DNA of 64,000 nt from an uncultured Bacteroidota bacterium (GTDB lineage: Bacteria > Bacteroidota > Bacteroidia > Chitinophagales > Chitinophagaceae). The stretch spans positions 32,953 through 96,952 of the forward strand of contig CAIRES010000026.1 in assembly GCA_903877645.1 (NCBI GenBank), in the 5' to 3' direction. Below the pieces are notes generated by a model. It worked only from the letters and a program-made list of their open reading frames with translations. It was not told the origin of the DNA and searched no databases. How positions within the stretch are numbered: the stretch's first letter is position 1; each line of letters begins with the position of its first letter. A program made the translations under genes and the position numbers. Below are positions 27,207 to 36,588 of this stretch, piece by piece.

Positions 27207-27896
27207 CTATATTAATCCTTCGTCGCTCATACTCAGGTATTCGTTGCCCGCAATGATAATATGGTCGAGCAGCAAAATATCCATCAGTTTAGCGGCTTCG
27301 TTAAGTTTTTGGGTGATCTGTTTGTCTGCCTCACTTGCTCTTTTGTTGCCCGATGGGTGGTTATGGGCAATAATAAGCTGGCTGGCATTATACAGCAAGC
27401 AGTTTTTCAGTATCATCCTGATGTCTACAACCGTACCGGTAAGGCCACCACTGCTAATGAATTCCTGCCTGATGAGCCTGCTGGCATGGTTGAGATACAG
27501 CACCAAACACACCTCATGGTTGAGGTCTTGCAGCAGCGGCATGATGAAGGGGACAACTTCCCTGCTTTTCTTCATTATGGGGCGTTCCGGCATTTCGCTG
27601 ATCTGCCGCCTGCGGCCCAACTCCATAGCGGCAGCAATGGTGATGGCTCTTGCCTCGCCGATGCCATTGGTCTGCTGCAGTTCTTCGAGGCTCAGCCGGC
27701 CGAGCTGTAGCAGGTTGTTGCCTGCCAGTTGCAAGGTTTCCCGGGCCAGGTCGAGTGCAGAACGTTTTGGGGTGCCGCTGCCTATGAGAATGGCCAACAA
27801 TTCGGCATCAGAGAGGGCCGCAGCACCTTTTTGCTGCATCCGCTCGCGCGGGCGCTCGTCTTCAGTCCAGTTCTTTATGCTGCTCGAGGTACTCAT
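27207..27896 (-). CDS. radC: RadC family JAB/MPN domain protein
   Basis: 229 residues with an N-terminal helix-hairpin-helix region (ALSDAELLAILIGSGT) and a C-terminal JAMM metalloprotease-like domain with AHNHPSGNKRASEAD, where two His and the Asp bind zinc. The biochemical role of chromosomal RadC is unsettled despite its DNA-repair name. It lies 20 bases upstream of the xth gene on the same strand. Confidence 0.93.
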   Translation of the reverse strand: MSTSSSIKNWTEDERPRERMQQKGAAALSDAELLAILIGSGTPKRSALDLARETLQLAGNNLLQLGRLSLEELQQTNGIGEARAITIAAAMELGRRRQISEMPERPIMKKSREVVPFIMPLLQDLNHEVCLVLYLNHASRLIRQEFISSGGLTGTVVDIRMILKNCLLYNASQLIIAHNHPSGNKRASEADKQITQKLNEAAKLMDILLLDHIIIAGNEYLSMSDEGLI

Positions 27897-28012
27897 TCGG
27901 GATGATGAAAATAGCTAATTTTCTGCTTTCAGCAGACATCTTCATAAGAAATTACTTTAGGGCTATCAGCAGACACTATAACAGTATTGATGCAATTGTA
28001 AGCTATGGGGAG

Positions 28013-28020
28013 TAACTTTG
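28013..28020 (+). promoter_or_regulatory. -7 box TAACTTTG before bshC
   Basis: Exact TAnnTTTG match 19 bases before the GTG start of bshC. A TTG at 27996-27998 is closer than the usual -33 spacing. Confidence 0.5.
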
Positions 28021-28039
28021 CCCCGAAAACTGCATATCT

Positions 28040-29635
28040 GTGGATAGAAGTTATACGTATATACCATATAAAGACACCGGGTACTTCTCACACCTTGTTA
28101 CTGATTATTTAAGCAATAGTGAAACCGCCCGGCCATTTTTTTTATATCAACCATCTGCGGAAGGCTTATCTGAAGCAATAGCAGACAGGGCCAAGTACCC
28201 GATAAACCGGAAAGCACTTGTCTCTGTATTAAACAAGCAATATACTAAGCTGAATAAGTACGACAAGGTTGAAGCCAATATTGCATTACTGGCTGATGAA
28301 ACGACCTTTACGGTATGTACTGCCCACCAGCCCAACCTGCTTACCGGTTATCTATACTTTATCTATAAGATCCTCCATGCCATAAAGCTGGCAGAAGAAT
28401 TAACAACACTGCACCCCGGAAAGAACTTTGTGCCGGTATACTATATGGGCAGTGAGGATAATGACCTGGAAGAACTGGGTACTTTCCGCTACGAAGGCGA
28501 GAAATATGTGTGGGATGGCGATGAGCAAACGGGGGCTGTAGGCCGCATGAAAACTGCCGGATTGAAACCATTGCTTGACAAGCTATTCAAAACCTTTGGG
28601 CCTCCCGGCAGCAACTGCGATGAATTGCAGGCGTTACTTACCACAGCTTATCTGAAGCACGATACTATAGCCGATGCCACACAATACCTGGTTCATGAAT
28701 TGTTTGGCAGGTATGGCCTTATTGTTATCAACCCGGATGAAGCAGAATTGAAGGCATCATTTATCCCGGTAATGAAGGACGAATTATTGAAACAGGAAGC
28801 CTACCCCATTATAGCCGGCCAGATAGAAAAACTGGGCGTACACTATAAGATACAAGCCCACCCGCGCCTGATCAACCTGTTTTACCTGACCAATAATGTG
28901 CGGGAGCGGATAGAAAAAAAGGGAGACACCTGGGTAGTGGTGAATACGGCTACCAAGTGGTCCGAACAGGAATTAATGGACGAACTCAGCCAGCATCCGG
29001 AACGTTTCAGCCCGAATGTGATGCTGCGGGGGCTATACCAGGAAACGATACTGCCCAATGTGGCCTTTATTGGCGGGGGCGCTGAAGTTGCCTACTGGCT
29101 GCAACTGATGACCCTGTTTGAACATTACCACGTTTTCTATCCGACTATATTACTCCGCCAGTCTGTGCTGTGGATAGACCACACGCAGAGCCAGCTGAGG
29201 AAACAGCTATTGCTGAGTACGGAGGAAATATTTAAGCCGGAGGTGCAGATCGTACGCGACTACGTTTCCGCCAATAGCACAGATGCCTGGCAAACGAATG
29301 AAGAAACAAAAGCCATTGAAACCATATTCCAGGGCCTGCGACAAAAGGCGGTGAGCCTGGATCCTACACTTGGCTCATCGGCCGAAGCGGCGCTGGCCAA
29401 AATGCGGCGGCAACTGACCACACTGGAAAAGAAAATGCTGCGGGCTGAGAAAAGGAAAATGCAGACCCAACTATTGAAGATCACGCGTTTAAAGAACGTT
29501 CTTTTCCCACGAAACAGCCTGCAAGAGCGCGTCGAGAATTTCTCTGAATACTATCTGCGATATGGCAGCGCATTTTTCGACGTTCTGAAAGAGGGCATAA
29601 AGCCTTTAGCTGATCAATTCCTTGTGATCGAATAA
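28040..29635 (+). CDS. bshC: Bacillithiol biosynthesis cysteine-adding enzyme BshC
   Basis: 531 residues from a GTG start. Family blocks seen: TAHQPNLLTGYLYFIYKI, VPVYYMGSEDNDLEELG, RLINLFYLTNN, NVMLRGLYQETILPNVAFIGGG and the late coiled-coil (about 445-495). BshC joins cysteine to glucosaminyl-malate to give bacillithiol, the main low-molecular-weight thiol of many Bacteroidota. bshA and bshB are not in the window. Confidence 0.92.
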   Translation: MDRSYTYIPYKDTGYFSHLVTDYLSNSETARPFFLYQPSAEGLSEAIADRAKYPINRKALVSVLNKQYTKLNKYDKVEANIALLADETTFTVCTAHQPNLLTGYLYFIYKILHAIKLAEELTTLHPGKNFVPVYYMGSEDNDLEELGTFRYEGEKYVWDGDEQTGAVGRMKTAGLKPLLDKLFKTFGPPGSNCDELQALLTTAYLKHDTIADATQYLVHELFGRYGLIVINPDEAELKASFIPVMKDELLKQEAYPIIAGQIEKLGVHYKIQAHPRLINLFYLTNNVRERIEKKGDTWVVVNTATKWSEQELMDELSQHPERFSPNVMLRGLYQETILPNVAFIGGGAEVAYWLQLMTLFEHYHVFYPTILLRQSVLWIDHTQSQLRKQLLLSTEEIFKPEVQIVRDYVSANSTDAWQTNEETKAIETIFQGLRQKAVSLDPTLGSSAEAALAKMRRQLTTLEKKMLRAEKRKMQTQLLKITRLKNVLFPRNSLQERVENFSEYYLRYGSAFFDVLKEGIKPLADQFLVIE

Positions 29636-29639
29636 CTGC

Positions 29640-31079
29640 TCACTTCATTAATTCGGAATAGCTAATAGAAGTGTAAGGAACAGTTGTGTCTATACAGAAG
29701 TAGTAGCTGTTCAGTTTAGTCGCAGACCTCAGGTCCCAGCAACCAATAAAAACATTTTTGTTGCCATTCGTGTAGTTCATGCCCTGATCTGGTTGCATAA
29801 AAACAAACGTTCTTTGTGGCTCTTCATTCCCCAGGGCAGAGAGCATAATACTTTCTTCCGGCGTAGCCCAGGTCATTTTCAAGGCAGCGGAAACTGCCTG
29901 TTCCCCATCAGGTATCAATATTTTGGTCAAATTTTTCTCTTTCATTTTCTCATTAATATGAGTGAGCAACACAACCCTGTTGATGAAATAATTTGCTGAC
30001 CGGCAAATATATCCAAGCCGGATAGAAAAAATAAGGGCAAGAACAAGCACTACAATCCTGGGATGCAGTAATGGGAGAACGTAGTACACAAATGGCGCAG
30101 CGCAGATAATGGCGAGCGGCATATACTCAAATTCGAAGTAAAATCTGTGTTGCGCGTCGGCATCGGGGTAAGATATGCAGAGAAGAGAAACATAAAGAGC
30201 AACAAAGCCAAAAGAAAAAAGAAACATTATATATTTCCGCTTTCTTACCAACTCCCAAAGACCTACAATAAACAATAGCGCCGCCGGCCAATAATTGGTA
30301 AGACAACTCCTCATAAAAAAATGAAAATGGCCACTGCTGAATACACTTATGATCTTTTGCCATGAGATCCCGGCTACATTTTCAAGCCTTGTACTATCAT
30401 AACCATGATGTACGCCAATGTAGTATTTACGATAACAAAGAAATAAAAGAACAACCGTGCAGATTGCAGATTGCCAGGGCGCAAAGGGCCAGTCTGTATG
30501 TCTCAGCCAAAAGAAGAACCACAAATATATGGCGGCGAGCATGACCAGGGGGTGGGTCCATATTGCAAAGTAAAATGCAAGAAAAAACACCGGCAAAATA
30601 ATGAGAAAGGGTCTCTTTTTACGAGCCATGTACAGTACCGTCCCAAATGCAAAAAGCAATAGTGCGATACCCTCGCTGGGTGGATAGTAAAAGGTGTCAC
30701 TTACAAATAGCGTGGCATATAGACCAAATAAAACAGCAAGGGCGTAATTCTCATACTTGTAGATCAACAGTACTACTACTAAAATAAACAGCAGGTAAGC
30801 AGATGCAGAGAATAATACTAATACAGTCCACAGCGGCAAGTGCAGGTGAAAGGCGGCATAAGGGAGCAATTGTGACAGGTAGCCCCCATAGCGGGAATCA
30901 CCTACTTGGAAGGCATTGTCGTTGATCATCCGGAACAGACCGTGCGGTGTATCGATAAATAAGCACCGCTCCTTATAAAAAAAAACAGACCCAATGAGCA
31001 TCAACGACAACAAAACAAGCACCATTTTCTCGGGAACCAAAGCCTTGCCGTTTACCGATATATTTTGCACGCGGGACAT
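29640..31079 (-). CDS. Polytopic membrane protein, possible GT-C fold
   Basis: 479 residues with about eleven hydrophobic helices and a short periplasmic C-terminal domain. A DSRYGGYLSQLLPYA segment in the first loop carries an acidic residue as in GT-C glycosyltransferases, but no diagnostic motif is certain. It is convergent with bshC, whose stop lies 4 bases away. Confidence 0.65.
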   Translation of the reverse strand: MSRVQNISVNGKALVPEKMVLVLLSLMLIGSVFFYKERCLFIDTPHGLFRMINDNAFQVGDSRYGGYLSQLLPYAAFHLHLPLWTVLVLFSASAYLLFILVVVLLIYKYENYALAVLFGLYATLFVSDTFYYPPSEGIALLLFAFGTVLYMARKKRPFLIILPVFFLAFYFAIWTHPLVMLAAIYLWFFFWLRHTDWPFAPWQSAICTVVLLFLCYRKYYIGVHHGYDSTRLENVAGISWQKIISVFSSGHFHFFMRSCLTNYWPAALLFIVGLWELVRKRKYIMFLFSFGFVALYVSLLCISYPDADAQHRFYFEFEYMPLAIICAAPFVYYVLPLLHPRIVVLVLALIFSIRLGYICRSANYFINRVVLLTHINEKMKEKNLTKILIPDGEQAVSAALKMTWATPEESIMLSALGNEEPQRTFVFMQPDQGMNYTNGNKNVFIGCWDLRSATKLNSYYFCIDTTVPYTSISYSELMK

Positions 31080-31155
31080 ACCCGTAAAAGTATATCAAAT
31101 ACTTATAAACATTTACGCACAACGAATTATTAAGGGAGGCCTAAATTTTGTATGT

Positions 31156-31163
31156 TATATTTG
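31156..31163 (+). promoter_or_regulatory. -7 box TATATTTG that sets the porin start
   Basis: Exact TAnnTTTG. Because it lies after the first in-frame ATG (31152), translation must begin at 31179. Confidence 0.6.
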
Positions 31164-31178
31164 CAAAAAGCCACTCGT

Positions 31179-31796
31179 ATGAAACGTACACTTTTATTCA
31201 TAGCATTCATGTCGCTGACATTCGCTGAAAATGCAACTGCCAAAACGCCGATAGCAGGTAAAGTGACCAAGGCTATTCCAAAATTCACATTGGGAGTGAA
31301 GGTGGGTGCTAATTTCCAGGAACTGAACAGTAAAGCAGATTTCAAGCAAGGTTATAATGCGGGCTTAATGGGAGGCCTATTTGCCGGTGTTCATTGGAGC
31401 AAGGTAGGTATAAAAGCAGAGGGCCTTGTAAAAAGCGCCAGTTTTGCCTATACCGATGGTACTACGAGTATAGGACAGGGCAACGTAGATGTGGTATACC
31501 TGGACGTACCGGTATTGTTTGAGTTCAACATCCTTCCGCGCCTTTGGGTACAGGTTGGGCCGCAGTTCAGTGATATGCTTTCCGCAAAATCGAACGGCAA
31601 TGATGTCCAAAGCAGCTTTAAGACCACTGATTTTTCGGGCGTGTTAGGTTTAGAGGCGAAGTTGCCACTGCACTTTAGTGTGGGCGCACGTTACATACTT
31701 GGCTTTGCAGACATCAATAACCATAGCGTCGCCAATGCTAATGAAACATGGAATAACCGGAGCATCCAGTTGTTTGTTGGTTTCCGATTTATCTAA
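31179..31796 (+). CDS. Outer membrane beta-barrel protein (PorT-like), copy 1
   Basis: About 205 residues starting MKRTLLFIAFMSLTFA with a signal peptide to about residue 22. The body alternates glycine-rich strands (GVKVGANFQ, LMGGLFAGVHW, VQVGPQFS, FSVGARYILGFADINN) and ends with an aromatic residue (FVGFRFI), as in small outer membrane barrels. Copy 2 follows with similar spacing of the same strands. Confidence 0.78.
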   Translation: MKRTLLFIAFMSLTFAENATAKTPIAGKVTKAIPKFTLGVKVGANFQELNSKADFKQGYNAGLMGGLFAGVHWSKVGIKAEGLVKSASFAYTDGTTSIGQGNVDVVYLDVPVLFEFNILPRLWVQVGPQFSDMLSAKSNGNDVQSSFKTTDFSGVLGLEAKLPLHFSVGARYILGFADINNHSVANANETWNNRSIQLFVGFRFI

Positions 31797-31800
31797 TGCT

Positions 31801-31808
31801 TACTTTTG
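31801..31808 (+). promoter_or_regulatory. -7 box TACTTTTG between the two beta-barrel genes
   Basis: Exact TAnnTTTG with a TTG 21 bases upstream (31777-31779), inside the end of copy 1. It suggests independent transcription of copy 2. Confidence 0.5.
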
Positions 31809-31837
31809 ATCTTCTATTTCTACTAAACACACACAAC

Positions 31838-32506
31838 TTGAGACGCACATTATTACTTTCAACGGTATTGCTGATAGCAACACACTCTTTTGCTCAAAAC
31901 AGCCCGGCAGATGCATCAAACAACCCGCCGCAAAAAGACACGACATTGCCGAAGCCTGAATTCGGGATAAAACTGGGAATACAGGCGCAAAACATCAGCG
32001 GCAATGCATGGAATAACTCTTTTCAAACGGGAGCCCTTGGTGGTTTCTTTGTAGGGTTGCATAAAAATAAGATCGGGGTTCGGGCAGAAATACTGGCCGG
32101 TACTTCTATCTACAAAGCCAACACGAAAAAAGATGCATCAGGAAACCCTATAGGCCTGGCTGATAGCGTGGGCAACCTTGCCGATTTTAAAGTCGTAACC
32201 CTGAACATCCCAGTTCTTTTTGAATACTATATACTACCCGGCTTATCGATACAGGCAGGCCCTCAACTGAACAGCATACTGGGGGTAAAAAGCATGAATG
32301 CATTTCCGGGAGCAGCTAAAACCCTGTTTAAACAATCTGAGTTCCTTGGGGTAATAGGTGTAGAAAAGAAACTGCCCCATCATATACTGGTGGGTGCACG
32401 ATACAACTATGGCTTCAGCGATATTAATAATGTATCTGTATCTGAGTACCCTGAATCGTGGAAAACACAAACGATACAGGTATATGCCGGTTACCGTTTT
32501 CAGTAA
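31838..32506 (+). CDS. Outer membrane beta-barrel protein, copy 2
   Basis: I place the start at TTG 31838, giving MRRTLLLSTVLLIATHSFAQ, a good signal peptide downstream of a promoter. The alternative ATG at 31796 overlaps the previous stop and adds a poor n-region. The mature protein follows the same strand pattern as copy 1 (GIKLGIQAQNI, ALGGFFVGLHKNKIGVRAE, IQAGPQLNSILG, LVGARYNYGFSDINN, YAGYRFQ), so the pair is a tandem duplication. Confidence 0.75.
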   Translation: MRRTLLLSTVLLIATHSFAQNSPADASNNPPQKDTTLPKPEFGIKLGIQAQNISGNAWNNSFQTGALGGFFVGLHKNKIGVRAEILAGTSIYKANTKKDASGNPIGLADSVGNLADFKVVTLNIPVLFEYYILPGLSIQAGPQLNSILGVKSMNAFPGAAKTLFKQSEFLGVIGVEKKLPHHILVGARYNYGFSDINNVSVSEYPESWKTQTIQVYAGYRFQ

Positions 32507-32522
32507 TACTTCACTATCATGC

Positions 32523-32555
32523 AAAAAGCCGTTCCTGAGCAGGAGCGGCTTTTAA
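32523..32555 (+). terminator. Rho-independent terminator after the barrel genes
   Basis: Arms AAAAGCCG / CGGCTTTT with inner TCCTG / CAGGA pairing, ending in a T run. Confidence 0.75.
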
Positions 32556-32590
32556 ATGTTGGAATTGGCGGTATAAATGATACCTGAAAA

Positions 32591-32734
32591 TTACTTTACG
32601 AATATTCCGGTAGGTGGCGTAAACAAATGATTGGGACAACCATATTTTTTTGAACCACCACACGAACAAATAAAAACAAGCATGATAATGGCTGCTACGG
32701 GTGCAATCCGCCTGATCTTTGAAAATAGCTGCAT
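32591..32734 (-). CDS. Very small lipoprotein (47 aa)
   Basis: Starts MQLFSKIRRIAPVAAI, with hydrophobic run and lipobox FICSC, then GGSKKYGCPNHLFTPPTG and a stop. The complete lipoprotein signal followed by a 24-residue mature peptide with a second cysteine argues for a real gene. Function unknown. It is divergent from the Mpl ligase gene. Confidence 0.6.
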   Translation of the reverse strand: MQLFSKIRRIAPVAAIIMLVFICSCGGSKKYGCPNHLFTPPTGIFVK

Positions 32735-32766
32735 ACGTTTGAATTATAAATAGTAAAAAGGTCGTT

Positions 32767-32774
32767 TAACTTTG
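32767..32774 (+). promoter_or_regulatory. -7 box TAACTTTG before the Mpl gene
   Basis: Exact TAnnTTTG match 18 bases before ATG 32793. It excludes the earlier TTG at 32772 as a start. Confidence 0.55.
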
Positions 32775-32792
32775 TACGAAGATAGCAAAAAT

Positions 32793-34142
32793 ATGACAAA
32801 AATTCACTTTATCGCAATAGGAGGCGCAATTATGCACCAATTGGCGTTGGCATTGCAAAAACAAGGATACGAAGTGACCGGAAGCGACGACGAGATCACC
32901 GACCCGGCCAAAAGCAACCTTGCAGCCAAGGGCTTGTTGCCAGACAAATTCGGCTGGTATCCCGAAAAAATAACAAAGGATATTGATGCTATAGTGCTGG
33001 GTATGCATGCCAAGGCTGATAACCCGGAACTGGTAGCTGCAAAAAATGCCGGCATCCCTATTTATTCCTTCCCGCAATATGTATATGAGGTAAGCAAGAA
33101 CAAAAAAAGAGTAGTAGTTGCAGGTAGCCATGGTAAGACGACCATCACCTCAATGATCATGCACATACTCAAAGATAATGGCATCAATTTCGATTACCTT
33201 GTAGGCGCAAGAGTAGCAGGGTTTGACCAATCGGTGCAACTCACCGATGCGCCTATCATTGTGCTGGAAGGCGATGAATACCCGGCCTCAGTAGAAGAAA
33301 AAAGGCCGAAAATATTTTTCTATCATCCTCATATCAGCGTACTCAGCGGCATAGCATGGGACCACATCAATGTATTTCCGACCTACGAAAATTACTTTAG
33401 CCAATTTGAACAGTACCTAAAGGGGATGGATAGCGGTGCAAAAGTTTTTTATAACAATGAGGATAGCGAAGTACAGCGGGCAATAGCCACATCGGGCAGT
33501 AACTTATTGGCTGTGCCTTACCAGACACCACCTTTCCATTATGAAGACGGTTTTCCGGTGCTGGACACTAAAGACGGGCCTGTGAAAGTAAGCGTCTTCG
33601 GCCGACACAATATACTGAACATGCAGGCCGCAATAGATGTATGTATGGAGTTGGGTATAGCTGAGGCAGATTGCCACAAGTCTATCGCATCATTCACCGG
33701 AGCGGCGCGCAGATTGGAGAAAGTGAAAGAAGAAGCAGGCTTGCTGGTGTACCGGGACTTTGCGCATGCCCCAAGCAAGCTACGGGCCACGCTCAATGCA
33801 GTACGGGAAGCCTATGCAGGCCACCATCTTATCGCATGTTTTGAATTGCATACGTTCAGCAGCCTCAACGAGAAATTCCTGAATGAATATGCACATAGTA
33901 TGGATGCCGCAGATGATGCCATTGTCTATTTCAGCCACCATGCACTGGACCTGAAGGGGTTGCCCAACCTGGATACAAATACAGTTAAGCAATATTTTGC
34001 ACGTCCTGACGTTCTTGTACTTGACGAAAAAAACAAGTTGGAGGAAACAATAAAAAAACAAATAGGCAAGCAGGAAAAGCCTGTTTTTTTATTGCTGATG
34101 AGTTCCGGAACATTTGATGGCATTGACTGGAATAGTATCTGA
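32793..34142 (+). CDS. mpl: UDP-N-acetylmuramate:L-Ala-gamma-D-Glu-meso-DAP ligase (Mpl)
   Basis: 449 residues. N-terminal Rossmann-like domain with HFIAIGGAIMHQLA and GSDDEITDP; central ATP-binding loop AGSHGKTTITSM near 113-124; VLEGDEYPAS with the Mg-binding Glu; C-terminal DFAHAPSKLRATL. Mpl reattaches recovered murein tripeptide to UDP-MurNAc in cell-wall recycling. Start set by the upstream -7 box and by the family N-terminus. Confidence 0.88.
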   Translation: MTKIHFIAIGGAIMHQLALALQKQGYEVTGSDDEITDPAKSNLAAKGLLPDKFGWYPEKITKDIDAIVLGMHAKADNPELVAAKNAGIPIYSFPQYVYEVSKNKKRVVVAGSHGKTTITSMIMHILKDNGINFDYLVGARVAGFDQSVQLTDAPIIVLEGDEYPASVEEKRPKIFFYHPHISVLSGIAWDHINVFPTYENYFSQFEQYLKGMDSGAKVFYNNEDSEVQRAIATSGSNLLAVPYQTPPFHYEDGFPVLDTKDGPVKVSVFGRHNILNMQAAIDVCMELGIAEADCHKSIASFTGAARRLEKVKEEAGLLVYRDFAHAPSKLRATLNAVREAYAGHHLIACFELHTFSSLNEKFLNEYAHSMDAADDAIVYFSHHALDLKGLPNLDTNTVKQYFARPDVLVLDEKNKLEETIKKQIGKQEKPVFLLLMSSGTFDGIDWNSI

Positions 34143-34212
34143 TGAACAACAAAATAGTGTAGTTAGTTTGTCAATTTCCCGTATGTTCGCATTTGAATCT
34201 GATCGTATACTC

Positions 34213-34998
34213 ATGCCAAAGCTGAATTTAAAGAAACCCATTATTTTTTTCGACTTGGAAACTACGGGAACCGACACTGCAAAAGACCGCATTGTGGAAC
34301 TGGCATTTATTAAGTTATCGCCTGATGGCAAGCGCGAAAAGTATGTAAAACGCCTGAACCCGACGATACCCATATCTGCTGAATCCTCGTCGATACATGG
34401 TATATCAGACGCTGATGTGAAGGACAGCCCCACGTTTAAGCAAATAGCTAAAGAACTGAATGAGTGGATAAAGGGTTGTGACCTTGGCGGGTATAACTCC
34501 AGCAAATTCGACCTTCCGCTGCTTGCAGAGGAGTTTTTGCGAGCGGACATCAATGTTGATTTTACAGAACGGCATATGGTGGACGTGCAGCAGATCTTTT
34601 TCAAGATGGAAGCACGCACGTTAAGCGCTGCGTACAAATTTTATTGTGATAAACCACTGGAGAACGCACATAGTGCCGAAGCTGATATTAACGCGACCAT
34701 AGAGATCCTGGAAGCACAACTGGAACGCTATACTGAGTTGAATAACGATGTGACCGCGTTGCACCAGTTTACCAACATAGGTGATTATGTTGATTATGCC
34801 CGCAGGATCATTATGAAAGATGGCCATCCTGTGTTCAACTTTGGTAAGTACAAAGGCCGAAAAGTGGAAGAGGTGTTCAACAGTGAGCCACAATACTATG
34901 ACTGGATGATGCAGGCCGATTTTGCATTGCATACCAAACAAAAGATATCTGAGATACTAAACAGGATGAAATTGAAAAAAGCGGGGTTAAAAAGCTGA
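34213..34998 (+). CDS. DnaQ-like 3'-5' exonuclease
   Basis: About 261 residues from MPKLNLKKPIIFFDLETTG. Exonuclease motifs: ExoI FDLETTGTD, ExoII GGYNSSKFDLPLL and ExoIII AHSAEADINAT with the HxAxxD pattern. The C-terminal part NFGKYKGRKVEEVF ... YYDWMMQADF is the small domain often attached to such exonucleases in Bacteroidota. Earlier in-frame ATGs (34114, 34183) overlap or crowd the Mpl gene and are less likely. Confidence 0.88.
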   Translation: MPKLNLKKPIIFFDLETTGTDTAKDRIVELAFIKLSPDGKREKYVKRLNPTIPISAESSSIHGISDADVKDSPTFKQIAKELNEWIKGCDLGGYNSSKFDLPLLAEEFLRADINVDFTERHMVDVQQIFFKMEARTLSAAYKFYCDKPLENAHSAEADINATIEILEAQLERYTELNNDVTALHQFTNIGDYVDYARRIIMKDGHPVFNFGKYKGRKVEEVFNSEPQYYDWMMQADFALHTKQKISEILNRMKLKKAGLKS

Positions 34999-35110
34999 TC
35001 CCGGCGCATAATCTGTCGATTTTACATTCTTATAGCACAAATTTGACAAACAATTTTAGAGAAAGTCATTACATTATCATTATTTTGCCGCTTAAATCTG
35101 TTTTGCCTGA

Positions 35111-35815
35111 TTGGATAAGCTAGTTATCATACCAACCTATAACGAAAAGGAAAATATCGAAAAGATAGTCCGTAAAGTTTTTTCACTGCCCGGTGGCTTT
35201 CATCTGCTTATTGTAGATGATGGATCGCCGGATGGGACGGCTGATATTATTAAGGGAATGCAAAGTGAATTCAATCACAAACTGCATATACTGGAAAGGA
35301 AGGGCAAAATGGGATTGGGTACTGCTTACATAGCCGGCTTCAAATGGGCACTACAGCAAGGCTATGAATACATCTTTGAAATGGATGCGGATTTCTCTCA
35401 TGATCCGGAAGACCTCATCAGGCTGTATGACGCGTGTAAAAAAGGATCGGATGTAGTGGTAGGGTCCCGGTATACTAAAGGTGGCAAGGTAGTGAACTGG
35501 CCATGGGACCGTATCTTCATCTCGAAAGGCGGCGCCATGTATACCAAAATGATATTGTGGCTTCCTGTAGCAGACCCCACAGCAGGCTTTGTATGTTACA
35601 ACGCAAAAGTATTAAAAACCATTCCACTCGATGAGGTGCATTTTGTAGGTTATGCCTTCCAGATAGAAATGAAGTACCGTGCCTGGAAACTCGGATTCAA
35701 AATAGGTGAAGTGCCGATTACCTTCCGCGACCGTAAAGAAGGCGTATCAAAAATGAGCAGTGGCATAGTGAAAGAAGCCATGTACGGTGTGTGGAAAATG
35801 AGGGGCTTCAAATAA
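35111..35815 (+). CDS. Polyprenol monophosphomannose synthase (DPM1-like)
   Basis: 234 residues from a TTG start. GT2 motifs: IIPTYNEKENIEKIV, LLIVDDGSPDGTAD, EMDADFSHDPEDL with the metal-binding acidic cluster, and VGYAFQIEMKYRAWKLGFKIGEVPITFRDR. This transfers a sugar (mannose or glucose) to a polyprenyl phosphate on the inner membrane. It lacks the C-terminal membrane helices of some relatives. Convergent with the WbqC gene. Confidence 0.88.
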   Translation: MDKLVIIPTYNEKENIEKIVRKVFSLPGGFHLLIVDDGSPDGTADIIKGMQSEFNHKLHILERKGKMGLGTAYIAGFKWALQQGYEYIFEMDADFSHDPEDLIRLYDACKKGSDVVVGSRYTKGGKVVNWPWDRIFISKGGAMYTKMILWLPVADPTAGFVCYNAKVLKTIPLDEVHFVGYAFQIEMKYRAWKLGFKIGEVPITFRDRKEGVSKMSSGIVKEAMYGVWKMRGFK

Positions 35816-35819
35816 TCTT

Positions 35820-36422
35820 CTACTTACCTTTTCCTTTCAAGAGATCAGCCGCCTGCGGCCCTTCTGAGAACAGCATATCCAATATGCTAAGATCGGGCTG
35901 AAAACCTATTCGATCTTCGAATACCTGGTGGTATCTGGGTGTATTTACCTGAATGTCTTTTTCATGACGCAGATCTGTATAACCGGAATATTCTTTTTCA
36001 TACACATCAGTTTCCTGAATGATGAAGGGCAACTTCAATTGAGCTTTGACCCATATAATGCCTGCCTTGTTGAAATCAGTAAGGTATTCGTATGGGGTAT
36101 CAAATAAAAGTTTCAAGCTGTCTTCGTAATGCTCAAAGTAGGGGGAGCGCTTATACACAGATTCTAATGTACGCCAATGGCGAAGTTGCCATTTTTCCTC
36201 GTTGTAAATACGGACATCCTTCATTGCCGCGCGCTGGTCCCGGCCACTGGCCAATGGCACTGTGAGCAGAACGGGGTTATTAGCCCCTGAGATAAGGTAC
36301 CTGTTCCGGTGGCCCATTTTTACATAATTCCCGGCAGAATCAAGAAGTAAGCTATCTTCTTTTGCTACACGCATCCACCAACTCACGGGGGGAAATGAAA
36401 GAAACGAAGAAACTACAGCCAT
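35820..36422 (-). CDS. WbqC family protein
   Basis: 200 residues. The pattern FPPVSWWMRVAKEDSLLLD, NRYLISGANNPVLLTVPL and WQLRHWRTLESVYKRSPYFEHY is characteristic of WbqC-like proteins, which are linked to surface polysaccharide or N-acyl sugar biosynthesis in some bacteria. The reaction is not established. A TTAGCTGAT repeat lies just upstream (36433-36470). Confidence 0.82.
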   Translation of the reverse strand: MAVVSSFLSFPPVSWWMRVAKEDSLLLDSAGNYVKMGHRNRYLISGANNPVLLTVPLASGRDQRAAMKDVRIYNEEKWQLRHWRTLESVYKRSPYFEHYEDSLKLLFDTPYEYLTDFNKAGIIWVKAQLKLPFIIQETDVYEKEYSGYTDLRHEKDIQVNTPRYHQVFEDRIGFQPDLSILDMLFSEGPQAADLLKGKGK

Positions 36423-36432
36423 AGTGGCAAAA

Positions 36433-36470
36433 GTAATTAGCTGATCTGATAATTAGCTGATTAGCTGATG
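36433..36470. repeat. TTAGCTGAT interspersed repeat
   Basis: Three TTAGCTGAT-type units in direct order, matching the array at 13616-13760. Located between divergent genes. Confidence 0.6.
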
Positions 36471-36588
36471 CATAAATTGAATTAATGTGGTAATGAGGAA
36501 AATCAGTAAGCCAAGATGTTGACCATTTTTAACAACATACATCAGTCCGTTTAGCTTTTCGGGTATATATTTGTGTAAAACAGCCTGA

